This document shows, in pieces, positions 7,391-16,882 of a stretch of DNA of 64,000 nucleotides. Under the pieces are notes generated by a model, which saw nothing but the letters and a program-made list of their open reading frames with translations, had not been told where the DNA came from and made no database searches. This DNA is from Dehalococcoidia bacterium (lineage in GTDB: Bacteria > Chloroflexota > Dehalococcoidia > Lucifugimonadales > Australimonadaceae): assembly GCA_022820645.1 (NCBI GenBank), contig JAJEFD010000018.1, positions 1-64,000 on the forward strand, read 5' to 3'. How positions within the stretch are numbered: the stretch's first letter is position 1; each line of letters opens with the position of its first letter. A program made the translations under genes and the position numbers.

Positions 7391-7964
7391 CCATTGGCCG
7401 TTGTCTGGCGGCGTACCCTAAGGAAACAGGCTGTGCTGCGCGAGGGAGCCATACTTGAGACAGTCCATCGGGGTTGAACGGATCGGCATGGTGTGGAGGC
7501 TACCCGGAACGGCCTGTGGAGCGAGTCGGCATATGGAGACGCCTAGCACCAGGAGTATGCACGGGCGATGACTGAGATGGCCCGAAGCAGCGAGGGAGGA
7601 ACAGGCGATGCCCTGCGCGGCAGTTCTCCGGAACGAGGTCGCACGCAGGCAAGGCAATTGCTCGTGCTGAGGCTGCTCACTCGGTGTTTCCCTATCTCAC
7701 CTTACTAATGGAGCGAGCACGAGAGCAATCCTGCAGCGAGATGTCCCGAAGGCTATCGGCCGTCAGCCTTCAGCAGTAGCAAGCGTGTGGCCGAGAGCCC
7801 CACGACGGACTGCAGATCTCTAACCAAGAGGTTTGTGTGGTTCACCGTTTACTCAACGAGTACACTGCGTGCAGACGTGGACCGCACGGGAGTGAACTGG
7901 ACGCAGAAGCGGGGTCGTTGGCACCCATCGGCGAGACCACCGGCGAATCATCACGGAGGGAAGG
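7391..7964. other. Non-coding stretch between Ub operon and Nudix gene
   Basis: About 570 bases without a supported gene. Short open frames exist on both strands but none has a ribosome site plus protein-like composition. Apart from the leftward promoter at its left edge I see no repeat, tRNA or terminator. It may be decayed coding sequence of the island. Confidence 0.4.
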
Positions 7965-8756
7965 ATGCCCGCTTTCGGCTTCGTAGTGAATGACAGAGGT
8001 GAGATACTCCTGATCCAGCGAGGTTATGGCAGCAGCGAAGGCAAGTGGAGCCTTCCCGGCGGTAACAGGGACAAGGGAGAAGACTTGAGTGAAACGGCCC
8101 GCAGGGAGACACACGAGGAGACAGGCATCCGGATGACTGTCGACGGCCTGTACGCGAAGGGTAATCGACACCATTGGGAAGTCTGGCGCGGAAGACAGAT
8201 CGGTGGGCACTTGCAGGTACAGCGGAGAGAGTGCCTAGACGCGAAGTGGTTCCAGAAGGATATGCTGCCCGACGATGCCAACCTGGCATTCGGCCTTGAC
8301 AAGAGAGTCATCGGGAAGTGGGCGGGCGAGAACCAGGGAAGCCGAAGGGTGCATTACCCAGGGTCCAAGATGTCCAGGTCGGGCTTTGCCCTCGTCGTTA
8401 ACGACCAGAATGAAGTGCTCTTGGCCCAGCGAAGGGGAGGCAGCAGGGCAGGCAAGTGGAGCCTTCCAGGCGGCAATCCGGCAGACGGTCGTAGTCGTCG
8501 GGATGCTGCCATCAGGGAGACGCGGTCGGCGACGGGCATAGACTTCGTTCCTGAACGCCTCTATTTCGAAAACCGACATCAAGCTCAGGTCTGGTTGGGA
8601 ACGCCTCGCCAGCCGGTACACACTTTAGCCAATGCTCGTTGGTTCCCCATGACAGGGCTACCTGATGACGACAGTTTGGCGTTCGCCATAGACGTACGAG
8701 CCATAGAAAAGTGGGCCGCCGACCACGATGGAGCCTCTCGTATCAGCTACGCATAG
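7965..8756 (+). CDS. Tandem Nudix hydrolase, second domain degenerate
   Basis: This 263-residue protein consists of two Nudix domains (about 1-125 and 135-263) that share phrasing such as GKWSLPGGN, so it arose by duplication. The first has an intact Nudix box, Gly-x5-Glu-x7-Arg-Glu-x2-Glu-Glu-x-Gly-Ile (GGNRDKGEDLSETARRETHE onward). In the second, the first Glu is Arg and the Glu-Glu pair is Ser-Ala (GGNPADGRSRRDAAIRETRS), so metal binding and catalysis should be lost there. The family cleaves nucleoside diphosphate linkages. The GGAGGGAAGG ribosome site fixes the start. It lies in the defence island and may act on a nucleotide signal or damaged nucleotide; the substrate cannot be read from sequence. 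Confidence 0.85.
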   Translation: MPAFGFVVNDRGEILLIQRGYGSSEGKWSLPGGNRDKGEDLSETARRETHEETGIRMTVDGLYAKGNRHHWEVWRGRQIGGHLQVQRRECLDAKWFQKDMLPDDANLAFGLDKRVIGKWAGENQGSRRVHYPGSKMSRSGFALVVNDQNEVLLAQRRGGSRAGKWSLPGGNPADGRSRRDAAIRETRSATGIDFVPERLYFENRHQAQVWLGTPRQPVHTLANARWFPMTGLPDDDSLAFAIDVRAIEKWAADHDGASRISYA

Positions 8757-8858
8757 CAGTGCGCAGCCAGCTGCATGTTCCTAGCAGGAGCGAAGTCAGG
8801 GATATCGGCATCGGCGTGAGTTCGCCCAATGTCATCCGCCCAGTCTCTGCGTCTCTCG

Positions 8859-9323
8859 TCATCGAGTCGTTGTCTCTCGTTGGGGGAAGAAGAGCATGGC
8901 GACCTTGATCTCCATCACGACAAAAATTGCGAAACCGACGTAGAGCACTATGGCAATTAACCACGACAGGGTTGGCGCCTTATCGACGAGAAGGCTGAAG
9001 CCAGCCGTCATACCCAGAACGAACGCGAAGAATACGCTGAGACCGCGAAGGGCCTGGCCGGATGAGGACCGTCTAGTTTTCTTTGTCCACGTCCGTACTC
9101 TACAGGGCAACAGTGGTTCGATGAGGACCACGACCGAGACAACCAGACAGAGCAAGGCCATTGCGAGGGACACTTGCGGCGCCGTGAGCTGCGGGACTAT
9201 CCCGGCCATCTGGAATCCTAGACCCTCCGCAGACAGACCGTGCGTATAGGCAAAGAGTAATAGGAACCACGTGGCACTCTCTTCTATCTCCAACCGTGGC
9301 CGGCTCTTGAGCCAAGCCTTCAT
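8859..9323 (-). CDS. Small multi-pass membrane protein, unknown
   Basis: This protein of about 154 residues has three clear transmembrane segments (SLAMALLCLVVSVVVLIEPL, GLSVFFAFVLGMTAGFSLLV, and a long one near LSWLIAIVLYVGFAIFVVME) and a weaker first one. A charged Lys/Arg loop lies between the first two clear segments. No family is recognised. The ATG at 9323 removes an Arg/Pro-rich upstream stretch that does not look coding; no strong ribosome site supports either choice. It lies opposite AbiE in the island, and a second unrelated small membrane protein lies on the far side of AbiE. Confidence 0.55.
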   Translation of the reverse strand: MKAWLKSRPRLEIEESATWFLLLFAYTHGLSAEGLGFQMAGIVPQLTAPQVSLAMALLCLVVSVVVLIEPLLPCRVRTWTKKTRRSSSGQALRGLSVFFAFVLGMTAGFSLLVDKAPTLSWLIAIVLYVGFAIFVVMEIKVAMLFFPQRETTTR

Positions 9324-9563
9324 GCTGCGGGCCAGACGTGCTGGTATCTCCAAGGATCTGCCTCCTGCAAGGCCTGGTTGCTCTGGCCTCGCTAGCCGAC
9401 TGGCGCCTCTACGCCAAGGACGGCCACTTGAGTATTCCACAGATAACCCATAGTATATACATGTGTTAGTCGTTGGAGAGGCAAGTCATCATGCCCAACC
9501 GCGTGTGGCAGACATCCGCGATACACATAGCAAAGACCTGTGTAACTCGTCAGAAAGGCAGCG

Positions 9564-10379
9564 ATGCCAACCATCAAACACGACGCCTTCTTTCGTCGGC
9601 ACCCGGTATTCGCAGGAGAGGAGTTATCCGAGTATCTCTCCTCCGGCGGCGAGACGGGAGCAAGAACGCGAGAATCCCTGGTCGGCTACCACACCAAGAC
9701 CGGACGCTTGGTTCGGGTTCGGCGGGGGCTGTTCGCCGTCATCCCGCCCGGGGCCAATAGCGATACCTACCCCATAGACCCCTTCCTGATTGGGTCCAGG
9801 CTCACGCCGGATGCGGTTCTGTCGTACCACACGGCGCTGGAGTTCCACGGGCGGGCGTACTCAGTCTGGCGACAACTCACCTACCTGGCGTCGAGGCCAC
9901 TCGAGCCACTGACCTTCCGACGCCACCTCTACCGCGGAGTCAGATTCCCGGAGGCGCTAATCCGTGCCGGCAAGGAGCAATTCGGCGTGTCGACGGCCGA
10001 GCGTGCTGGCATGTCTTTGAGGGTCACAAGTCTTGAGCGCACACTGGTGGACGTTCTGGACCGCACGCACGTCTCGGGAGGTTGGGAGGAGGTATGGCGC
10101 TCCCTGGAGACGGTGGAGTTCTTCAACCTCGACAGAGTCGTGGAGTATGCCCTTCTGCTTGGGAAGGCAACCGCGGCATCGAAGGTGGGCTACTATCTTG
10201 AGGAGCACCGAGAATCCCTGATGGTTGAGGAACGCCATCTAAAGGCGCTCCGTAGTCGACGTCCACGGCAGCCCCACTACGTCGACCGGAGGAGAGGCGG
10301 GGACGGGAGCCTCGTGACCGCATGGAACTTGGTACTCCCTACCGAGGTGGTTGAGAGGTCCTGGGCCGAGGTGACATGA
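9564..10379 (+). CDS. abiEi: AbiEi-type antitoxin (transcriptional regulator)
   Basis: This is a 271-residue protein. The N-terminal third looks like a winged helix domain (HPVFAGEELSEYL...LVRVRRGLFAVIPPG, the recognition helix and basic wing typical of AbiEi). A C-terminal domain contains SLERTLVDVLDR. In type IV AbiE systems AbiEi represses the operon and prevents the toxicity of AbiEii. The toxin gene overlaps its stop codon by four bases (ATGA). Ribosome site AAAGG. Confidence 0.85.
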   Translation: MPTIKHDAFFRRHPVFAGEELSEYLSSGGETGARTRESLVGYHTKTGRLVRVRRGLFAVIPPGANSDTYPIDPFLIGSRLTPDAVLSYHTALEFHGRAYSVWRQLTYLASRPLEPLTFRRHLYRGVRFPEALIRAGKEQFGVSTAERAGMSLRVTSLERTLVDVLDRTHVSGGWEEVWRSLETVEFFNLDRVVEYALLLGKATAASKVGYYLEEHRESLMVEERHLKALRSRRPRQPHYVDRRRGGDGSLVTAWNLVLPTEVVERSWAEVT

Positions 10380-11374
10380 GAGTTTCTCCCGAGAGACTGG
10401 CGTTGGATGCGGAGGCGACCGGGTTCCAGCCGGATGTGCTGGAAAAGGTCATACAGCTGCTGGGATTGCTCGATGCCATCCGCAGCCATCCGTTCCTGAT
10501 GGGGAGACTGGCACTTAAGGGAGGGACTGCTCTGAACCTCTTCGTGTTCGACGTACCGAGGCTGTCTGTTGACATCGACCTGAATTATGTGGGCGCCGAG
10601 ACCACCGAAGCCATGCTGGATGAACGTCCCCGTGTCGAGGAGGCGATACAGGCCGTCTTCAGCCGAGAGGACTTCAGCATCAGGAGGATTCCCGAAGAAC
10701 ACGCTGGAGGCAAGTGGTCTCTTCGCTATCAGGCCGCTTCCGGCCAGAGCGGCAGGATCGATGTGGACATCAACTACATGTACCGCGTGCCCTTGTGGCC
10801 GGTCACGGCCATGGATTCCCGGGCTGTGGGTAGCTGGCGGGCAACCGGCATCCCGGTGGTTGACAAGCACGAGCTGGCGGCGGGAAAGCTGGCGGCCCTA
10901 TTGACCCGCCGCAGGGCGAGGGACCTGTTCGACAGCAGCCTGCTCTTTGCCATCGACGGTCTCGATGTTGCAAAGCTGAGAACCGCATTCGTGGTTTACG
11001 GGGCGGGGGTTCGGAGAGACTGGCGCACCGTGTCTATTGAGGACGTGGCGTTCGATCCTGATGAGCTATCCAGCCAGCTTGTGCCCGCGCTGCGCGGTGA
11101 CGGCATGCAAGGTGCTGATGCGGTCGCGTATGGCAACAGTCTTGTGGACAGATGCCAGGAGGCGCTGTCTGAACTCTTGCCATTCAATGAGGAGGAGCAG
11201 GCATTCCTGGACCTCTTGTTGGACGCCGGGGAGATTGACGCGGGCCTCCTGACAACCGAGGCGACGTTATCGGAGCGCATACAAGCTCAACCTCTTCTTG
11301 CATGGAAGGCCCAGAACGTGCGACGACATAAGGGAATCCTGACGGACCACGCTGATGGAGATTATGCAAGGTGA
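10376..11374 (+). CDS. abiEii: AbiEii-type nucleotidyltransferase toxin
   Basis: This is a 332-residue protein. The nucleotidyltransferase signature LKGGTALNLF (about 48-57) is followed by PRLSVDIDLNYV (61-72), giving the Gly-Gly...Asp-x-Asp metal site of AbiEii/MenT toxins. Known members transfer nucleotides to tRNA or other targets and cause abortive infection or growth arrest. It is translationally coupled to the AbiEi antitoxin. Catalytic residues look intact, so the system is probably functional. Confidence 0.88.
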   Translation: MRVSPERLALDAEATGFQPDVLEKVIQLLGLLDAIRSHPFLMGRLALKGGTALNLFVFDVPRLSVDIDLNYVGAETTEAMLDERPRVEEAIQAVFSREDFSIRRIPEEHAGGKWSLRYQAASGQSGRIDVDINYMYRVPLWPVTAMDSRAVGSWRATGIPVVDKHELAAGKLAALLTRRRARDLFDSSLLFAIDGLDVAKLRTAFVVYGAGVRRDWRTVSIEDVAFDPDELSSQLVPALRGDGMQGADAVAYGNSLVDRCQEALSELLPFNEEEQAFLDLLLDAGEIDAGLLTTEATLSERIQAQPLLAWKAQNVRRHKGILTDHADGDYAR

Positions 11375-11551
11375 GCAGTGTATCCAGCCAGAGGACCTTC
11401 TCCATCGAATGATGGTTTACGGATTCCGATCCATTGACACGATGACACGTCGGGCCCTTCTAGTCTTGGCTTAGCCTTCCCAGACTGCCCCGAGTATCTC
11501 TCAACTAAGCACAGTGAGTGTTACATCCACCTGAATACAAGGGGGGCTGAC

Positions 11552-12085
11552 TTGGAAGACAGAGACAACGGCAGAGCACTCCTTAAACGATGGCTCCCCT
11601 ACATCACGGCGGCGCTCTTCCTGCCGTTTGCGGGGTACTTGATCTATCTCCTTGCGTTGGAGGTACAGAACGGTGTCCGGGAAAACGGGTTCGTCTGGAT
11701 CCTCCAAGGAGTGCTCGCGTTCGCCGCCACCGGGCTCTTCCTAGCAAAGGGCTGGTTGCTGCTCTGGAAGCCGCTGGAGGAGTGTACGCACCACCCCCGC
11801 GACCTGAGACAACGCTACGTTGACGTGTTCCGGGACGGACTTGAGTTCGGCATGGCCGGTCTGGTGCTAGGCTTGGCCACCGGCCATCGGGCAACAGCGG
11901 ATGAGGCGGCGTTCGCGTTCGGGCTTCTCGGCATTATTCTCTCGATTATAGGCGAGGCCATCAGGTATTGCCGACGCCGTAGGCGTGCAGGCGCCGCAGC
12001 ACGGGCTACACCCTCAGCGAGCCTTGGCGTTGACGCCCCTACCGCTCCCAATTCTTCCCCGGACACCGGCGCGCCGTCGCGGTAG
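11552..12085 (+). CDS. Small multi-pass membrane protein, unknown
   Basis: This is a 177-residue protein with four predicted membrane segments: around YITAALFLPFAGYLIYLLAL, WILQGVLAFAATGLFLAKG, FGMAGLVLGLATG and AAFAFGLLGIILSIIGEA. An Arg-rich cluster follows and then a Ser/Pro/Ala tail. Translation starts at TTG, supported by AAGGGGGG eight bases upstream. No family is recognised. It is separated from AbiE by 177 bases and may be a membrane partner of an island defence system; that is context only. Confidence 0.55.
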   Translation: MEDRDNGRALLKRWLPYITAALFLPFAGYLIYLLALEVQNGVRENGFVWILQGVLAFAATGLFLAKGWLLLWKPLEECTHHPRDLRQRYVDVFRDGLEFGMAGLVLGLATGHRATADEAAFAFGLLGIILSIIGEAIRYCRRRRRAGAAARATPSASLGVDAPTAPNSSPDTGAPSR

Positions 12086-12370
12086 AGCACACTGTACCCG
12101 AACCACCGACGGAACGAGCTGCTCCGGCATGAACACATCAACAAGGGTCAGCGTGCCGAACCCGACACGCGCAGGACCTCGCCGAATGGGGCAGCGTAGC
12201 AGGGCTGCGGCGAGGGACTCGCTGTGCACCGAAGATCGGTCCCGCATCATCTGCTGGTTCGATTTCTGTCGGTTCGTTGGTCTGCCCTGGCTCGGCGCAG
12301 CGGCGGAGACAAAGCACTCACCGTCAAGTCCACCGGCTGGCGAAACCATACTGTGGGCAGGCACTGATTG

Positions 12371-12634
12371 ATCGGCAACCCCAACCCTGCCGACATCAAC
12401 ACCTCATTCGTTGAGCGTCACCACCTCACCATGCGCATGAGCATCCGTCGCTTCACACGGCTGACCAAAGCATTCTCAAAGAAGGTCGAGGACCAACTGC
12501 TACGCAGTCGCCCTTCACGCCGTCTGGTAAAGCAGATACGGCCCCACAAGAGCCTGAAGCGCGAGACGCCGGCGATGGCCAGTGGCCTAGCGAGCGAACC
12601 GTTCACGTTCGCATGGCTGGCCGGGTTGACCGAC
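12371..12634 (+). pseudogene. Truncated, frameshifted IS1-type transposase remnant
   Basis: The translation [20 protein letters not shown] followed by [12 protein letters not shown] matches the C-terminal part of IS1-family transposases. The next conserved piece (YAVALH) is in the +1 frame with a stop soon after, and [20 protein letters not shown] returns to the first frame. The N-terminal part of the enzyme is absent. This is a dead fragment. The surrounding 12,086-12,370 and 12,650-12,900 show nothing else I can support. Confidence 0.75.
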
Positions 12635-12901
12635 AGGCCGAAGAAGCGCCGGGGCCGCACCACGGCCTGGCCCGGAACACTACTGCCGGTCCTTTGAAGT
12701 TGACTCGCCTCTGCCAATGTGCTCGCCGACCGGGGTGGCCATCATGGGCGAAGCAGGAAAGGTATTCGGGTGGTCACTGCAGAATTCAGGCGCCTGCAAA
12801 TGTGAGTGAGGGAGTGAGCACTACACCTGCGGGCAGACGGCTTCGCTGGGGAGGTCAGACCTCAGCGGCCAACCAGCGCTGGTACAGCGACCTGCACTTT
12901 T

Positions 12902-12922
12902 GTGGTAACTAAAGTGGTAACT
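12902..12922 (+). repeat. Two direct copies of GTGGTAACT, period 12
   Basis: GTGGTAACT occurs at 12902-12910 and again at 12914-12922. The same spacing and a near-identical word (GTGATAAA) occur just upstream of the integrase start at 14257-14277 on the minus strand. Possible integrase arm sites, or relics of a second integrase leader. Confidence 0.4.
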
Positions 12923-13063
12923 GGCTCTCCCAAAGCCACATTTTACTCATAGATTAAGGCTGGTTCTGGTACCCCCGACAAGATCTATCACCCCCGGGCC
13001 TAGGAGACATGATGTGGTCCCCTGACTCTCCCAACCCAATAAACTGATAGCCCCTATGCTTGG

Positions 13064-14254
13064 TCACTTCGCCGGAGTGATGGCCGCCGCCCATTCATCC
13101 ATGAGTGCGCGTCGCCGCGCGAGCATGTCGGAACGGGCGTAAGCCCTCTCCACGGCATTGCCAACCTGGTGGGCCAGCGATGACTCGGCGACCTCCCGCG
13201 CCTGCCCGGTCTCCCCGCACCAGTCGCGGAAACTGCTCCGGAATCCGTGCGGTACCGCCGGGATGCTGTGGTCCCTGAGCGCCTTTGACAACGTGTTGTC
13301 GCTCATCGCCTTGCCCGTCGGGCTTGGAAAGATCAGCCCCGAACTGTCGTTGTACTCTCGCGCCTGGGCGAGTACAGCCAGTGCCGCGGAGGACAGGGGA
13401 ACCCTGTGCTCGCGCCCGGTCTTCGTACGCGACGCTGGAATCATCCACACGTCAGCCTCGAAATCAATCTCTGCCCACGTCGCATGCCGAGCCTCGCCGG
13501 AGCGTACCGCGCACAGCACCATGAATTCGAAACACAGCTTCGTCGTTGGGTATGCGCTCGACTCTTGGATCGTCTGGAGCGCCGTGGGAACTTCCCGCCA
13601 GTCCAACGCCCGGAAGTGGGTCCTCTGCACACCGCCACGCGGCAGAGCTGCGGTGACAGCTTCGCCCGCAGGATTGTCCTCCCGGTAACCCTGCGCAACG
13701 GACCACTTCATGACTGCGCGGACGTACGACAGCAACTTCGTGGCAGTTTCCCTCTTCGGCGCCCATATCGGCATCAGTATGTCCAGCACGTCGGACGTAG
13801 TGATCGAGTCGACTCGCTTGGCTCCGAGGGAGGGGTGAGCGTACTGGTCAAGCCGTGCCATCCATATCCTGGCTGTCCGTCCTCCATCCTTCCACGTGGC
13901 GGCGTGTAGCTCTATGGTCCTGTTGGCGGCCTGCTCAAAGGTTGGAATCAAGGCTCGCCGACGCCGGTCCGCCGCCAAGTCCACGCCGACGCGCACCGCC
14001 CTCACGTTTTCAATCGCAGCCTCGCGGGCTTCCTCCAACCTGACGACAGGGAAACTCCCCAATCCAACGTTGAAGGGCCTGCCATTCAGCCTGAGCCGCT
14101 GCGCCCATGTCTTGCTTAATCCGCCTGACGCTGTAGCCTGAACAAGGAGGCTCAGCCCATGGCCACCACGTCCGTCTCCATAGCGCCCCGGCTCCTTCAC
14201 CGTACGAACAAAGGTTCCAGACAACCGCGATGGCCGTGTTAATCCTGAGGTCAT
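13064..14254 (-). CDS. int: P4-type tyrosine recombinase / integrase
   Basis: This is a 396-residue protein with an N-terminal arm-binding domain, a central SAM-like helical domain and a C-terminal catalytic domain. The catalytic set is visible: Arg251 (CAVRSGEARH), Lys278 (RTKTGREHRVPLS), His336-x-x-Arg339 (PHGFRSSFRDWC), His362 (LAHQVG) and nucleophile Tyr372 (ERAYARSD). The ATG at 14254 has GGAG eight bases upstream; the open frame continues further upstream but the codons there are not protein-like. It marks the right part of the integrated island, which lies to its left. No tRNA or att core could be identified at 14,255-14,500. Confidence 0.92.
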   Translation of the reverse strand: MTSGLTRPSRLSGTFVRTVKEPGRYGDGRGGHGLSLLVQATASGGLSKTWAQRLRLNGRPFNVGLGSFPVVRLEEAREAAIENVRAVRVGVDLAADRRRRALIPTFEQAANRTIELHAATWKDGGRTARIWMARLDQYAHPSLGAKRVDSITTSDVLDILMPIWAPKRETATKLLSYVRAVMKWSVAQGYREDNPAGEAVTAALPRGGVQRTHFRALDWREVPTALQTIQESSAYPTTKLCFEFMVLCAVRSGEARHATWAEIDFEADVWMIPASRTKTGREHRVPLSSAALAVLAQAREYNDSSGLIFPSPTGKAMSDNTLSKALRDHSIPAVPHGFRSSFRDWCGETGQAREVAESSLAHQVGNAVERAYARSDMLARRRALMDEWAAAITPAK

Positions 14255-14256
14255 GT

Positions 14257-14277
14257 TTATCACTCCATTTATCACTT
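14257..14277 (-). repeat. Two direct copies of AGTGATAAA before integrase start
   Basis: On the minus strand AGTGATAAA occurs twice with a period of about 12 bases, directly upstream of the integrase ATG. It resembles the GTGGTAACT pair at 12902-12922 in sequence and spacing. Confidence 0.4.
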
Positions 14278-14497
14278 TTTGAAGCAATACTATCTGACAA
14301 CTGCCGGAATCGCAAGGGGCGGCATGAACCACGTGCAGTAGGCCACCATGAGTCGGAGATGGTACGACAAGAGCACTAGTGAGACGACCCGAAATGGTGC
14401 CGAGGCGTTGGCCTTCGGCACCACTTTCCCTCCAGCGGTCGGCTGAAAGAGCAGCCAGTCGTTGGATGTCCGGAATCACCCGCTATATGGTGCGGCC

Positions 14498-15657
14498 ATG
14501 AATAGCCAGCCCTATACCATCCATATCGAAGACCACGTCCTCGACGACCTGCGTGATCGGCTCGCGAGAACCCGGTGGCCGGACGCGGTCGACGGCGCCG
14601 GCTGGGACTACGGGGCCAACCTCGACTACGTCCGCGAGTTGGCAGAGTACTGGCGCACGGGGTTCGACTGGCACGCCCAGGAAGCGCGGTTGAACTCGCT
14701 GCCTAACTATCAGGCCGAGGTCGGCGGGCTGGGCATCCACTTCATTCACGTCCGGGGCAACGGCCCCGACCCCCTGCCGATCGTGCTGACCCACGGGTGG
14801 CCGAGCACGTTCCTCGAAGAGCTGGAGATGCTCCCTCTTCTCTCCGACCCTGCGGCGCACAGGGGCGACGCTGCCGACGCTTTCGACGTCGTCATCCCGT
14901 CGCTGCCGGGCTATGGCTTCTCTGACCGACCGTCCGAGAAGGGCATGAGCGCGAAGCGTACGGCCGCGCTGTGGTCGGAACTCATGAGGGACTCGGCTAC
15001 ACTCGGTTCGTGGCCCACGGGGGCGACTGGGGCGCTGCGGTCACCACGCAACTCGGCCTGGGGCACTCCGATCACGTCGCCGCGATCCACCTGACTTCGG
15101 CAACCATCGTTGGGCCGCATCTCGGTGAAGGGTCCGCGCCTCTCAGCGCAGCCGAACAGGCGCTCGTCAAGCACCGGGACTGGTGGCAGGCCACCGAACA
15201 TGGGTACTCGCACGAACAGCGTACGAAGCCGTTGACGCTCGCCTACGGGCTCAGCGACTCACCCGCTGGGATGCTGGCCTGGATCGTCGAGAAGTTCTGG
15301 AAGTGGAGCGACAACGAGGGCGACGTCGAGGACCGGTTCACCAAGGACGAGCTGCTCACGAACGCGACGATCTATTGGGCCACGCAGACGGTCTCGTCGT
15401 CCGTACGGTTCTACAAGGAATCGGCCGAGGACCCGGTGCGCTTTGGACCGGGCGAGCGGGTCGAGGTGCCCACCGGTTTCGCGATATTCCCCGGCGACTC
15501 GAGCCAGCCCCCACGCGAATGGGCCGAGCGTTCCTACAACGTCCAGCGCTACACACTGATGCCGAGCGGCGGGCACTTCGGCGCATGGGAAGAGCCAGAG
15601 CTGTTAGCAATTGAGCTGCGGGAGTTCTTCCGGCCGCTCCGAAACAGGCGGTCGTAG
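14498..15657 (+). pseudogene. Epoxide hydrolase, interrupted by one frameshift
   Basis: The first part (14498 to about 14,990) has the epoxide hydrolase N-terminal region (YTIHIEDHVLDDLRDRLART) and the alpha/beta-hydrolase segment LTHGWPSTFLEELEML (the HGWP oxyanion motif). The second part begins in another frame with LGYTRFVAHGGDWGAAVTTQ, which contains the catalytic Asp in GGDWGA, and ends with a GGHFGAWEEPELLA segment carrying the catalytic His. A single missing base near 14,985-15,000 joins the two. Otherwise the gene is full length (about 385 residues) and undecayed, so this is a recent mutation or a sequencing error. It borders the island. Confidence 0.8.
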
Positions 15658-15886
15658 CCCTCGCGGTCCGAAGTGGCCTGTTGAAGAATCCTCGGTCCGT
15701 CACAGATCGGAACACAGACGAGTAAGCCGGCATCGCCGAGGGAGCGCTGTCTGGAGCGTCGAAGGCGTCAATCCAGGATGCTGCCCCTCGCCGTGGTCGT
15801 TGCAGCGGAGAGGGTGCGCTTCTATCTCCTCGAATACCCGCGAGGCGTCCGGGCCGCCCCGGACGTCGCCGCAGCCTCCTTGCCTT

Positions 15887-16882
15887 TTACGAAAATCGCT
15901 TGCCGTACACGCTCCGGGCATTGCCTTCGTAGATGGCGCCCCGGTCCTCGTCCGAGAGGAAGTCGATGTCGTCGATGAGCGGCTTCGTGTTGTCGTACCA
16001 CTCGCCGGTGCGCGGGTTGTCGGCCGACCCCGCGCCTGGACGCTCGGTGCCGAACAGGCAGCGGTCCGTCCCCACGATCTTGAACAGCAGCTCCAGCGAC
16101 TCCTGGTTGTAGAGGCAGGTGTCGTAGTAGAGATTCCTCACGTGGCGGTCGAACGTTTCCTCTCCGTTCGCGCCGCGCATACGCGCCCGCCAGCGCCCGA
16201 TCTGGTAGGGGATCGAGCCGCCACCGTGGCTCATGATGATCTTGAGGTTCGGGAAGTCGTCGAACACCGTCGACTTGGCGAGCGACAGGATGGCGATGCT
16301 CTCCTCCGTGATGAAGTGGTTGTGGAACGACTCGCGCAGGTCCTTGCAGCTTGCCGGATGGATCAGCGCCGGTATGTCTTCCTTCTCCATCTTCTCGTAG
16401 AGCGGGTACCAGTACTCCTCGCCCATCGTCGGTGTGGTGTGCTGGCCTTCGCTCGGGTCCGGGTTGATCATGATGCCGATGAACCCCAGCTCGTTGATGC
16501 AGCGGTCGATCTCCTCGAACGTGTCCGTGACCGGTGCGCCGTCGCACTGCGGCAGGCCCGCGACACCCCGGAAGCGGTCGGGCTCGTTCTGCACCGCCAG
16601 CGAGATCGCCGTGTTGTTCGCCTCGCAGAACCAGTGCACGATCTTGTCTGGCTTCTCCGAGTGCATCAGCGAATACGGGCGCGGAGAGAGGAAGGCCATG
16701 TCCGTCCCCACGTCGTCCAACAACTGGGAGTGCGTCTTCCCCGCCGTCTTCCAGCTCGCCACAGTCTCCGCTGTAACGCCCGGGTGCCCTTTGCCGTGGA
16801 ACCCGCGCCCATTGATGAGGAACGCCTGATACTGACCGATCTGCGACCCCGTAACCAGATGCTGGTGCGCGTCGATGATCAT
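15887..16882 (-). CDS. Amidohydrolase family protein, LigJ-like (4-oxalomesaconate hydratase type)
   Basis: This is a 331-residue TIM-barrel metalloenzyme. It starts with MIIDAHQHLVTG (metal-binding His-x-His), has DDVGTDMAFLSPRPYSLMHS and GVAGLPQ, then PALIHPAS, IIMSHGGGSIPYQIGRW (metal His) and LFGTERPGAGS near the end. The SPRPYSLMH and LPQ segments are the style of LigJ 4-oxalomesaconate hydratase within the amidohydrolase-2 superfamily. It probably takes part in ring-cleavage product catabolism, but the substrate is not certain. GAGGAGG precedes the ATG. It is divergent from the MmgE/PrpD gene, with a 145-base spacer. Confidence 0.8.
   Translation of the reverse strand: MIIDAHQHLVTGSQIGQYQAFLINGRGFHGKGHPGVTAETVASWKTAGKTHSQLLDDVGTDMAFLSPRPYSLMHSEKPDKIVHWFCEANNTAISLAVQNEPDRFRGVAGLPQCDGAPVTDTFEEIDRCINELGFIGIMINPDPSEGQHTTPTMGEEYWYPLYEKMEKEDIPALIHPASCKDLRESFHNHFITEESIAILSLAKSTVFDDFPNLKIIMSHGGGSIPYQIGRWRARMRGANGEETFDRHVRNLYYDTCLYNQESLELLFKIVGTDRCLFGTERPGAGSADNPRTGEWYDNTKPLIDDIDFLSDEDRGAIYEGNARSVYGKRFS

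Noticed and set aside
12014-12364. Open frames between the membrane protein and the transposase remnant
   Set aside because: No ribosome site, no hydrophobic core pattern and no recognisable motif on either strand.
14255-14500. tRNA gene as integration site next to the integrase
   Set aside because: No cloverleaf or T-loop consensus could be found on either strand; the att core remains unknown.
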